DNA of 9,912 nt from Gemmatimonas phototrophica (lineage in GTDB: Bacteria; Gemmatimonadota; Gemmatimonadetes; Gemmatimonadales; Gemmatimonadaceae), in NCBI GenBank assembly GCA_945870175.1, contig CAMBRJ010000065.1, positions 1 through 9,912 on the forward strand. The letters run 5' to 3'. Both the position numbers and the translations under genes were made by a program. The notes below the pieces were generated by a model that had not been told where the DNA came from, searched no databases, and saw nothing but the letters and a program-made list of their open reading frames with translations. The first letter of the stretch is position 1, and each line of letters opens with the position of its first letter. This document shows, piece after piece, positions 1-6,300 of the stretch.

Positions 1-524
1 CCGTCGAGGTTGCCGGTGGGCTCGTCGGCGAACAAGATGCGGGGCTCGTTCACGAAGGCGCGGGCCAGCGCCACGCGCTGTTGCTCGCCGCCCGAGAGTT
101 GTTGCGGAAAATGGTGCGTGCGATCGCCCAGGCCCACACGGATAAGCAGGTCGCGAGCGCGGTTTGTGGCCTCCTTCGCGGACACCGCGCCGGAGAGCTC
201 GAGCGGCACCTGCACGTTTTCGAGCGCGGTCAGCGTGGGAATCAGCTGGAAGCTCTGGAACACGAAACCGACCTTTTCGCCGCGCAGCTTGGCGCGACGA
301 TCTTCGTCGAGACTTCCAAATTCTTCGCCGTCGAGCGACACTGTGCCCTGTGACGGGGTATCAAGCCCGGCGAGCAGTCCGAGCAAGGTGGTCTTTCCAC
401 TGCCGGACGGCCCGACGATCGAGACGAACGCGCCCTGCGGCACGTCGAACGACACGTCGCGCAACACCGTGAGGCGCTGCGTGCCACTCTGGTATTCCTT
501 GGTTAACCCACGGGCAACGAGCAT
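1..524 (-). CDS. ABC transporter ATP-binding protein, LolD/YbbA type (partial, 3' end outside window)
   Basis: This is the nucleotide-binding subunit of an ABC exporter, acting at the cytoplasmic face of the inner membrane. Reading the reverse complement from ATG 524-522 gives 174 residues before the window ends. Motifs in order are Walker A GPSGSGKT (38-45), Q-loop FVFQSFQLIP (87-96, Q90), the signature LSGGEQQRVALARA (143-156), Walker B ILFADEP (163-169) with catalytic Glu168, and D-loop NLD (172-174). The H-loop and C-terminus lie outside. The short leader and the FQSFQLIPTLTALENV stretch match the MacB/LolD/YbbA family, which works with FtsX-like permeases. The divergent TesA-like neighbour favours a YbbA-type unit, which is inference. 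The frame stays open upstream of 524 but shows no closer ATG or GTG start and no Shine-Dalgarno. Substrate cannot be told. Confidence 0.93.
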   Translation of the reverse strand, partial: MLVARGLTKEYQSGTQRLTVLRDVSFDVPQGAFVSIVGPSGSGKTTLLGLLAGLDTPSQGTVSLDGEEFGSLDEDRRAKLRGEKVGFVFQSFQLIPTLTALENVQVPLELSGAVSAKEATNRARDLLIRVGLGDRTHHFPQQLSGGEQQRVALARAFVNEPRILFADEPTGNLD

Positions 525-526
525 GC
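521..526. promoter_or_regulatory. GCATGC palindrome holding both divergent start codons
   Basis: The ATG of the minus-strand ABC gene (524-522) and the ATG of the plus-strand esterase (523-525) share two base pairs inside this palindrome. There is therefore no intergenic region. The promoters of each gene must lie within the other's coding sequence, or the mRNAs could be leaderless. Neither start has a recognisable Shine-Dalgarno. The start assignments themselves are inference. Confidence 0.6.
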
Positions 527-1323
527 GATTGGAACAGAAGAGGGAAGTCGGTCGATGGGCGACGAGTACGGTACTCGTGGCGTGGACGCTATTGAGTATG
601 GCCTGTGGCACCAACGGCGACGCCGGTCGTTCGGATTCAGCCGGGCGCGGATCGGCGATGGGAGAAAGAACCCGGGAGATGGGCGCGGCGGCAACTGCGG
701 CGTCGCAATCCGCCGCCGTTCGTGCCGATACCCCGAAGGGGGCTGAACGCTCGGGGCTGTCGCGGGTGGTGTTGCTGGGGACGAGTCTCACGGCGGGGCT
801 CGGACTCGACCCGGAGCTGGCCTATCCGGCGCTGCTCCAGCGAAAGGCGGATTCGGCGGGATATGCGGTGCGCATCGTGAACGCCGGACTGAGCGGGGAG
901 ACCTCGGCGGGTGCGCTGCGTCGGGCCGGCTGGGTGCTCGATCAGCCGGCGTCGCTGGTGGTGCTTGAGGTGGGGGCGAACGACGGCTTGCGCGGGGTGG
1001 ACCCCGACTCGACGTATGCCAACATCGTGGCGTTGGTGCAGGTAGTGCGCAGGCAGCGTCCCGAGGCGGGGGTGGCGCTGGTGCAGATGGAGGCGCCCAC
1101 GAATCTCGGGGGGAGCTACACCAGGCGTTTTCACCAGGCCTATGTGCGGGCGGCGACGGCGACCGGCGTGACGTTGCTGCCGTTTCTGCTGGAGGGCGTC
1201 GCGGGCGATGCGCGGCTCAATCAGGCCGACGGCATTCATCCGAATGCCGAAGGGTCGCGGCGAGTGGCCGAGACGGTGTGGCGTGGGTTGTCGCCGCTGC
1301 TGGCGCAACTGGCCGGTGGGTGA
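523..1323 (+). CDS. GDSL/SGNH-family esterase (TesA-like), predicted lipoprotein
   Basis: A 266-aa SGNH hydrolase, likely an esterase, thioesterase or lysophospholipase of the TesA type, exported and lipid-anchored. The N-terminus from ATG 523 has a basic n-region, a hydrophobic stretch STVLVAWTLLSMA and a lipobox LSMAC with Cys28. A Gly/Ala/Ser-rich linker follows to about residue 80. The catalytic blocks are GTSLTAG (86-92, nucleophile Ser88, with Thr where GDSL has Asp), NAGLSGE (120-126, oxyanion Gly), GAND (151-154, oxyanion Asn153) and DGIHPN (236-241, Asp236 and His239). All SGNH residues are present. The frame is open back to base 10, but that part lies antisense to the ABC gene. ATG 523 is chosen because it supplies a complete lipoprotein signal. 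No clear Shine-Dalgarno precedes it. Exact substrate is unknown. Confidence 0.88.
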   Translation: MRLEQKREVGRWATSTVLVAWTLLSMACGTNGDAGRSDSAGRGSAMGERTREMGAAATAASQSAAVRADTPKGAERSGLSRVVLLGTSLTAGLGLDPELAYPALLQRKADSAGYAVRIVNAGLSGETSAGALRRAGWVLDQPASLVVLEVGANDGLRGVDPDSTYANIVALVQVVRRQRPEAGVALVQMEAPTNLGGSYTRRFHQAYVRAATATGVTLLPFLLEGVAGDARLNQADGIHPNAEGSRRVAETVWRGLSPLLAQLAGG

Positions 1324-1356
1324 CGGATACCGGTGGCGCCCGTGGCGGGGTCCCTT

Positions 1357-1411
1357 CCGGTGATGAGGCGATCAGGTTATTTTTCAAGGCTGCGCAGTCT
1401 TGGATCACCGG
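1357..1411. repeat. Nested inverted repeats in the esterase/efp intergenic region
   Basis: An 8-bp inverted repeat, CCGGTGAT (1357-1364) and ATCACCGG (1404-1411), encloses a 16-bp near-palindrome AAGGCTGCGCAGTCTT (1386-1401, one G/T mismatch). It lies between the esterase stop and efp. It could be an operator or a weak factor-dependent terminator; there is no T-tract. Otherwise the 184-bp gap holds only the short hairpin at 1464-1479. Confidence 0.35.
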
Positions 1412-1463
1412 TGTCGTGCTGTCCGGTGTTCGGGCCCCGTGCGGTATTCCAGCTGGTATCCTG

Positions 1464-1479
1464 CGGGGGCTCGCCCCCG
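1464..1479 (+). promoter_or_regulatory. GC hairpin in the probable efp leader
   Basis: CGGGGGCTCGCCCCCG is a perfect 6-bp stem with a CTCG loop, 28 nt before the efp ATG. A TGGTATCCT element at 1454-1462 resembles an extended -10 box but has no convincing -35. The hairpin may sit at the 5' end of the efp mRNA or be the end of the upstream unit. Function is not established. Confidence 0.3.
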
Positions 1480-1507
1480 ATGTCCCCTGTTCGAAGGTGT
1501 CGTTCGC

Positions 1508-2074
1508 ATGGCCTTTTCTGCGACCCAGATCCGACGTGGCATGGTTCTCGTGTTCGAGAACGATCCGTGCCGTGTCGTCGAGTTCCGTCACCACACGCCG
1601 GGAAACCTGCGTGCCATGGTGCAGGCGAAGCTGAAGAACCTGCGCACGGGTTCGAACTTCGAGCATCGGTTCCGCGCGGCGGACACGATTGTGAAGGCGG
1701 ACATGGAAACGCAGGAACTGGAGTTCATGTACCAGGGCGGCGACGTGTTTCACTTCATGAACATCACGAACTACGATCAGATCGAGATGGATGAAGAGGC
1801 GCTGGGGGATTCGGCGCCGTGGATGCAGCCGGGCATGAAGATTTTGGCCGAGTACTACAACGGACGTCCCATCGGCATCGAGCTGCCGAACTCGTTGATT
1901 TTCGAGATTGTCGAGACGGCGCCGGTGGTGCGTGGTGCCACCAAGACGGCGTCGTCGAAGCCGGCGAAGTTGTCGAACGGCGTCACGGTGAACGTGCCGG
2001 AGTTCGTCGAAGAGGGCACGCGTGTCCGCGTGAACCCGACGACGGGCGAGTATCTGGAGCGCGCGAAGGACTGA
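1508..2074 (+). CDS. efp: Translation elongation factor P
   Basis: EF-P binds between the P and E sites of the ribosome and relieves stalling at polyproline. The protein is 188 aa, the usual family length. It has the N-terminal KOW-like domain (about 1-63), a first OB domain (about 67-125) and a C-terminal OB domain (about 131-186) ending in NVPEFVEEGTRVRVNPTTGEY. The start ATG 1508 has GAAGG at 1493-1497, 10 nt upstream. The domain I tip loop reads HTPGNLRAMVQAKLKNL. Aligned on PG and KLKNL, Asn33 falls where E. coli has Lys34 and EarP-type proteins have Arg32, so the usual beta-lysyl, rhamnosyl or aminopentanol target is missing. It may work unmodified or use nearby Arg35, which is inference. 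No modification gene (epmA, epmB, earP) is in view. It appears to be a single-gene unit. Confidence 0.97.
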   Translation: MAFSATQIRRGMVLVFENDPCRVVEFRHHTPGNLRAMVQAKLKNLRTGSNFEHRFRAADTIVKADMETQELEFMYQGGDVFHFMNITNYDQIEMDEEALGDSAPWMQPGMKILAEYYNGRPIGIELPNSLIFEIVETAPVVRGATKTASSKPAKLSNGVTVNVPEFVEEGTRVRVNPTTGEYLERAKD

Positions 2075-2096
2075 TCGTTCGACGGGTGAAAAAAGT

Positions 2097-2119
2097 CGGG
2101 GCCAAGTACGGCTGCCCCG
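2097..2119 (+). terminator. Possible weak terminator after efp
   Basis: Just after the efp stop, CGGGGC (2097-2102) can pair with GCCCCG (2114-2119) across an 11-nt loop, preceded by an A6 run and followed by CTTGC. The stem is short and there is no real T-tract, so this is a weak candidate only. Confidence 0.3.
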
Positions 2120-2169
2120 CTTGCAATCGGTCTTTCGTCTGGTTACCGTTTGCGTCTCCCATCGGTCGT

Positions 2170-2195
2170 CATCCTCGATGATGATCGAGTGGATG
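2170..2195. repeat. Imperfect hairpin upstream of the tRNA cluster
   Basis: CTCGAT (2174-2179) pairs with ATCGAG (2184-2189) around a GATG loop. CATC/GATG extends the stem beyond a TG bulge, giving about 10 pairs. It lies between efp and tRNA-His and could be part of efp termination or of tRNA promoter control. No T-tract follows. Confidence 0.35.
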
Positions 2196-2202
2196 TTGGC
2201 TT

Positions 2203-2233
2203 CGAACGTGATGGGTGAAAGCGCACACGTTCG
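2203..2233. repeat. 8-bp inverted repeat directly before tRNA-His
   Basis: CGAACGTG (2203-2210) and CACGTTCG (2226-2233) are perfect inverted copies 15 nt apart, ending 5 nt before the G-1 of tRNA-His. In the precursor it would form a hairpin next to the RNase P site; on DNA it could be an operator. Both are inference. Confidence 0.4.
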
Positions 2234-2238
2234 GCGAT

Positions 2239-2313
<75 letters not shown>

Positions 2314-2354
2314 CTGATCACTCTGCAAGCGCTGGTGGGTCACGGCGCTTCAGG

Positions 2355-2427
2355 AGGTCCGTAGCTCAATTGGTAGAGCACCGGTCTCCAAAACCGGCGG
2401 TTGGGGGTTCGATTCCCTCCGGGCCTG
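2355..2427 (+). tRNA. tRNA-Trp (anticodon CCA)
   Basis: Acceptor AGGTCCG pairs with CGGGCCT (2420-2426, one T-G wobble). The anticodon arm is CCGGT-CTCCAAA-ACCGG with CCA at 2388-2390. The T arm is GGGGG-TTCGATT-CCCTC. The discriminator is G73, as expected for Trp. CCA is not encoded. Confidence 0.96.
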
Positions 2428-2497
2428 TTGCTGAGTATGCTGTATCAGCGTCGGGTGTAGGGCGGGCGCCGAAAGGTGTTCGGTTGTAAAGAACGTT

Positions 2498-2537
2498 CCG
2501 CCGTCGGCAGGTCGCCTTCGGCGACTAGCGACGGCGG
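2498..2537 (+). promoter_or_regulatory. Large hairpin overlapping the 5' end of tRNA-Glu(CTC)
   Basis: CCGCCGTCG (2498-2506) is perfectly complementary to CGACGGCGG (2529-2537). Inside it, GTCGCC (2511-2516) pairs with GGCGAC (2520-2525) around TTC. The right arm includes the first five acceptor bases of tRNA-Glu(CTC) at 2533-2537, so this fold and the cloverleaf exclude each other. A role in processing or attenuation is inference. Confidence 0.45.
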
Positions 2538-2605
2538 TATCGTCTAGGGGACTAGGACACAGCCCTCTCAAGGCTGGAACACGGGTTCGAATCCCGTTAC
2601 CGCTA
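2533..2605 (+). tRNA. tRNA-Glu (anticodon CTC)
   Basis: Acceptor GGCGGTA (2533-2539) pairs with TACCGCT (2598-2604), giving G1-U72 as the terminal pair. The anticodon arm is CAGCC-CTCTCAA-GGCTG with CTC at 2567-2569. The T arm is ACGGG-TTCGAAT-CCCGT. The discriminator is A73 and CCA is not encoded. The D arm begins GTCTAGGGG, as usual for tRNA-Glu. Confidence 0.95.
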
Positions 2606-2658
2606 CTGAAGGTGCTGTTGTCACACGCGGGTTGCAGGACAAGCGCGACGTAGGCTTT

Positions 2659-2730
2659 GGCTCCATCGTCTATCGGTTAGGACACGACCCTTTCAAGGTT
2701 GAGAGACGGGTTCGATTCCCGTTGGAGCTA
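2659..2730 (+). tRNA. tRNA-Glu (anticodon TTC)
   Basis: Acceptor GGCTCCA (2659-2665) pairs with TGGAGCT (2723-2729), again with G1-U72. The anticodon arm is CGACC-CTTTCAA-GGTTG with TTC at 2692-2694. The T arm is ACGGG-TTCGATT-CCCGT. The discriminator is A73 and CCA is not encoded. The trailer AGCTCC (2733-2738) can pair with GGAGCT of its own 3' acceptor strand. Confidence 0.95.
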
Positions 2731-2731
2731 T

Positions 2732-2749
2732 CAGCTCCCTCTGGGGCTG
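2732..2749 (+). terminator. Hairpin in the tRNA-Glu(TTC)/tRNA-Asp spacer
   Basis: CAGCTCC (2732-2738) pairs with GGGGCTG (2743-2749, one T-G wobble) around CTCT. No T-tract follows, so it is more likely a processing or spacer structure than a true terminator. A 9-bp direct repeat GCAGGTGCA follows at 2756-2764 and 2768-2776. Confidence 0.3.
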
Positions 2750-2786
2750 GCTGATGCAGGTGCACACGCAGGTGCAGGATGTTGTT

Positions 2787-2861
2787 GGGGGCGTAGCTCA
2801 GTTTGGTTAGAGCACTCGACTGTCACTCGAGAGGTCGCGGGTTCGAGCCCCGTCGCTCCCG
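2787..2861 (+). tRNA. tRNA-Asp (anticodon GTC)
   Basis: Acceptor GGGGGCG pairs with CGCTCCC (2854-2860, one G-T wobble). The anticodon arm is CTCGA-CTGTCAC-TCGAG with GTC at 2822-2824. The T arm is GCGGG-TTCGAGC-CCCGT. Discriminator G73 is the Asp identity base. CCA is not encoded. Confidence 0.96.
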
Positions 2862-2936
2862 TTGTTCCGCGGATCTTTGGGATGTTGCTGCTGGTGGAGT
2901 TTCCGCGAACACAGATGCAGTCCGCAGGTGTTGTGC

Positions 2937-3018
2937 GCCCTCGTGGTGGAATTGGTAGACACGCTACTTTGAGGTGGTAGTGCTTAACGGCGTCGCGGTT
3001 CGAGTCCGCGCGAGGGCA
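2937..3018 (+). tRNA. tRNA-Leu (anticodon GAG)
   Basis: This is a class II tRNA with a long variable arm. Acceptor GCCCTCG pairs with CGAGGGC (3011-3017). The anticodon arm is CTACT-TTGAGGT-GGTAG with GAG at 2971-2973. The variable arm is about TGCTTAACGGCG. The T arm is CGCGG-TTCGAGT-CCGCG. A73 is the Leu discriminator. CCA is not encoded. Confidence 0.95.
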
Positions 3019-3067
3019 CTGTTTACCGCGCGATAGCAGGACACGGCACCTCACCGTGAGATCGAAC

Positions 3068-3139
3068 GCCACAGTAGCTCAGTGGTAGAGCACCCGATTC
3101 GTAATCGGGCGGTCATCGGTTCAATCCCGATCTGTGGCT
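3068..3139 (+). tRNA. tRNA-Thr (anticodon CGT)
   Basis: Acceptor GCCACAG pairs with CTGTGGC (3132-3138). The anticodon arm is CCCGA-TTCGTAA-TCGGG with CGT at 3100-3102, reading ACG. The T arm is ATCGG-TTCAATC-CCGAT. The discriminator is T73 and CCA is not encoded. It is the last gene of the cluster and is followed by the terminator at 3177-3206. Confidence 0.95.
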
Positions 3140-3176
3140 CTGGTTCAGGCAGAGCAGATGCATAGCAATACCCGTC

Positions 3177-3206
3177 AAACGGCCCCCGCTCTCTGGGGGC
3201 CGTTTT
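3177..3206 (+). terminator. Strong intrinsic terminator closing the tRNA cluster
   Basis: AAACGGCCCCC (3177-3187) and GGGGGCCGTTT (3195-3205) form a perfect 11-bp stem around GCTCTCT, ending in TTTT. It separates the tRNA unit from the signalling operon. The 116 bp from here to the next start hold no promoter I would defend. Confidence 0.88.
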
Positions 3207-3322
3207 GCTGTGCTATGGACAGGCCGTCCACCGGCGCCCCAACGGCCCTTTCGCCGCCCGTTCGTGGTCGCTACTCTTTTCACGGTGACGAGGTGATGTC
3301 CGCTGGCGCGCAGGAGATCCCA

Positions 3323-6300
3323 GTGAGAATGAAAAAGGCCAAGACCACAGCGAGTACGCCGCCCCACGACACGCCGGCCACCGTCGTCGGCTCTCCCGTC
3401 GTCGGCTCTCCCGTCGTCGCCTGTCCCGTCGTGGGCATTGGGGCCTCGGCCGGCGGACTCGCGGCATTCGAAGCCTTCTTCGCCGGCATGCCGGCTGACG
3501 TCGATCCTGGAATGGCCTTCGTGGTGGTCCAGCACTTGGTGCCCGATCACGACAGCCTCCTCCCGGATCTGATTCAGCGCCGCACGCGTTTGCGCGTGTT
3601 CGAGGTCGAAGATGGGATGCTGGTGCAGCCAAACTGCGTCTACGTCATTCCGCCGGGGCGCGACATGGCCTACCTGAACGGCGCGCTGCAGCTCCTGGAG
3701 CCTGTCGAGCCGCACGGCCGTCGGCTCCCCATCGATTTCTTCTTTCAGTCCCTGGCGCAGGACCAGCATACCCGCGCCATCGGCATCGTCCTCTCGGGCA
3801 CCGGCCAGGACGGCACCGAGGGGGTGCGCGCCATCAAGGGCGAGGGGGGCATGGCGATAGCCCAGACCCCAGCCTCCGCCGAGTTCGACGGCATGCCGCG
3901 CAGTGCACTGGACACGGGGCTGGTCGACTACGAGCTGCTCCCAGCCGACATGGCGGCCAAGCTCATCGCCTACGTCGCCGTCGCCTTTGGCGTCGTCGAC
4001 GGTCGGCCGAAGGCCGGTGCGGTCCAGAGCCCCGAGTCCGCGCGCGCGCTCACGAAGATCCACGTCCTGATCCGTGCCCGGACGGGCCGCGATTTCTCGC
4101 ACTACAAGCCGTCCACGATCGAGCGCCGAATTGCACGACGCATGGCCCTGCATCAGATCGACGACCTCGACGGCTACGTCAAGTTTCTCCGGCAGGCGCC
4201 TACTGAGGTGGATGCGCTCTTTGGCGACCTGCTGATCAGCGTGACCTCGTTCTTTCGCGATCCCGACGTTTTTCAGCTGCTTGAACGCGAGGTGGTTCCC
4301 GCGCTCTTTGCCGGCCGGCCGACGAACGACGTCGTGCGCGTCTGGGTCCCGGGCTGTGCCACCGGCGAGGAGGCGTACTCCCTAGCCATCCTGCTGACGG
4401 AGCGGACGGAGGCACTGCGGCAACGATTCACGATCCAGGTGTTCGCCACCGACATCGACCGCGCGGCGATCGAAGTGGCGCGAGCGGGGGTGTATCCGGC
4501 CAGTATCGCGGGCGATGTGTCGCCCGAGCGGCTGCACCGCTTCTTCGTGGCCCAGAACGGTGGGACCAGCTACCGCGTCCGCTCGAGCCTCCGCGAACTG
4601 CTCATCTTCAGCGAGCACGACGTCACCACCGATCCGCCCATTGCCAAGCGCGATCTGATTAGTTGCCGCAATGTGCTCATTTACATGGATGCGGCGTTGC
4701 AGAGGCGGCTGATCCCGCTATTCCACTACGCCCTGCGACCGGGCGGTTTCTTGATCCTGGGCACGTCGGAGAGCCAGGGCGAGTTCGGCGCGCTCTTTAC
4801 GGCCGTGGACCGCAAGGCCAAGGTGTATCGCCGCGTAGACGAACGTCCCGGCGTCCGACGCGCGATACGCCCCCCGTTACTCACGTCCCCAATGACGCTG
4901 CCTGCGCCTGAGCTTCCCGGTCGTACCGAAACCCGCAACAGCATTACGCGCCCCCTGCGCGAGATGACCGAACAGTCGCTGCTCGCGCACTTCGTGGCCG
5001 CGGGCGCGCTGGTGACGGCCGACGGCGACATTCTCTATTTGCACGGCCGTAGTGGGCTGTATCTCGAACTGGCCGCGGGCGAGACGGGCATCAACAACAT
5101 CGTGACCATGGCCCGCGCAGGACTCGAGCTGCCGTTGTCCGCGGCGCTGCGCGCTACCGTGCTTTCGCAAAAGATCTCGCAGCGCGTTGGCCTGCGGGTG
5201 AAGACCAACGGACACTTCACGTCGGTGAACCTGACGGTGTTCCCGGTGGTGAACGACATGGACGCGTCGTTGGAGTCGCAGCTGTATGTGGTCCTGCTGG
5301 AAGAGTCGCCAATGGTGCCTCGCGAGCCATCGCCACCTGATGTGTCACCACGCGGAGACGCGGTGGCCACCGACGGCGTCGTCTCGGGCGTCATCCCGGA
5401 CGGCGCCACCGACTCGCCCACCTCGAGGCGTGAGCTGGAGGAGCGCCTTGCGGTGATCGCGCGCGCGTCGCGTTCCAAGGACGAGAACCTCCTCAGCATG
5501 CAGGAGGAGCTGCAAAGTTCCGCCGAGGAACTCAAGTCGACGGTCGACGAATTGCAGTTTGTGAATCGGGAGCTGCAATCGACCAACGAGGAGTTGGAGA
5601 CGGCGAAGGAAGAGATGCAGTCGATCAACGAGGAGCTGACGACGGTCAACGCGGAGCTGCAGTCCAGGATCGGCGAGTTGACGCGTGCCAATGACGATAT
5701 CAGCAACTTGATGGCCGGTACGGGCATTGGCTCGGTGTTCGTAGACCATGACCTGCGTATCCTGCGCTTCACGCCGGCGGCCCGCGCGCTCATCAACCTG
5801 ATTCCGGGTGACGTCGGGCGGCCCGTGGCGCACGTCGTCAGCAATTTTGTGGGGGACGTGGGTCTGGTGGCGGCGGTGCGACGGGTGCTGGACACGTTGA
5901 TTCCCTACGAGGCGGAGCTGCAGACCGTCGATGGTTCGTGGTACCTCATGCGCATCCTCCCGTACCGCAAACTCAATAACGTGATCGAGGGGGCGGTCCT
6001 CTCGTTCTTCAACATCAGCGAGCCGGTGCGGATTCGCGAATCACTGCGCGCGGCCAACGACCTGCTGCGACTGGCGGTGGTGGTGCGCGACGCCCACGAC
6101 GCGATCATCGTGCAAGACCTGACGGGACGCATCATGGCGTGGAACGCCGGCGCGGTGCGGATGTACGGCTGGAGCGAAGCGGAGGCGCTCGCCATGAATA
6201 CGGGCGAGCGCATTCCACTCGAGTTGCGGCCCGTACATTCCACGCGAATGATGCAGTTGGCTCGCTCCGAAATCCTGCAGCCGTACGCGACCAAACGTCT

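Noticed and set aside
10..522. Plus-strand open frame upstream of the esterase ATG
   Set aside because: It lies antisense to a well-supported ABC ATPase and shows no domain. The lipoprotein signal starts at 523.
2086..2181. Small GTG-started peptide with one CPAC motif after efp
   Set aside because: It has one CxxC only, no Shine-Dalgarno, and overlaps possible hairpins. A zinc-ribbon would need a second pair.
3134..3322. Earlier starts for the CheB-CheR gene, such as ATG 3134 or ATG 3296
   Set aside because: ATG 3134 lies inside tRNA-Thr and would cross the terminator. ATG 3296 stays possible but has a poorer Shine-Dalgarno than GTG 3323.
3383..3427. CRISPR-like repeat
   Set aside because: The units are adjacent without spacers and encode an in-frame peptide repeat.
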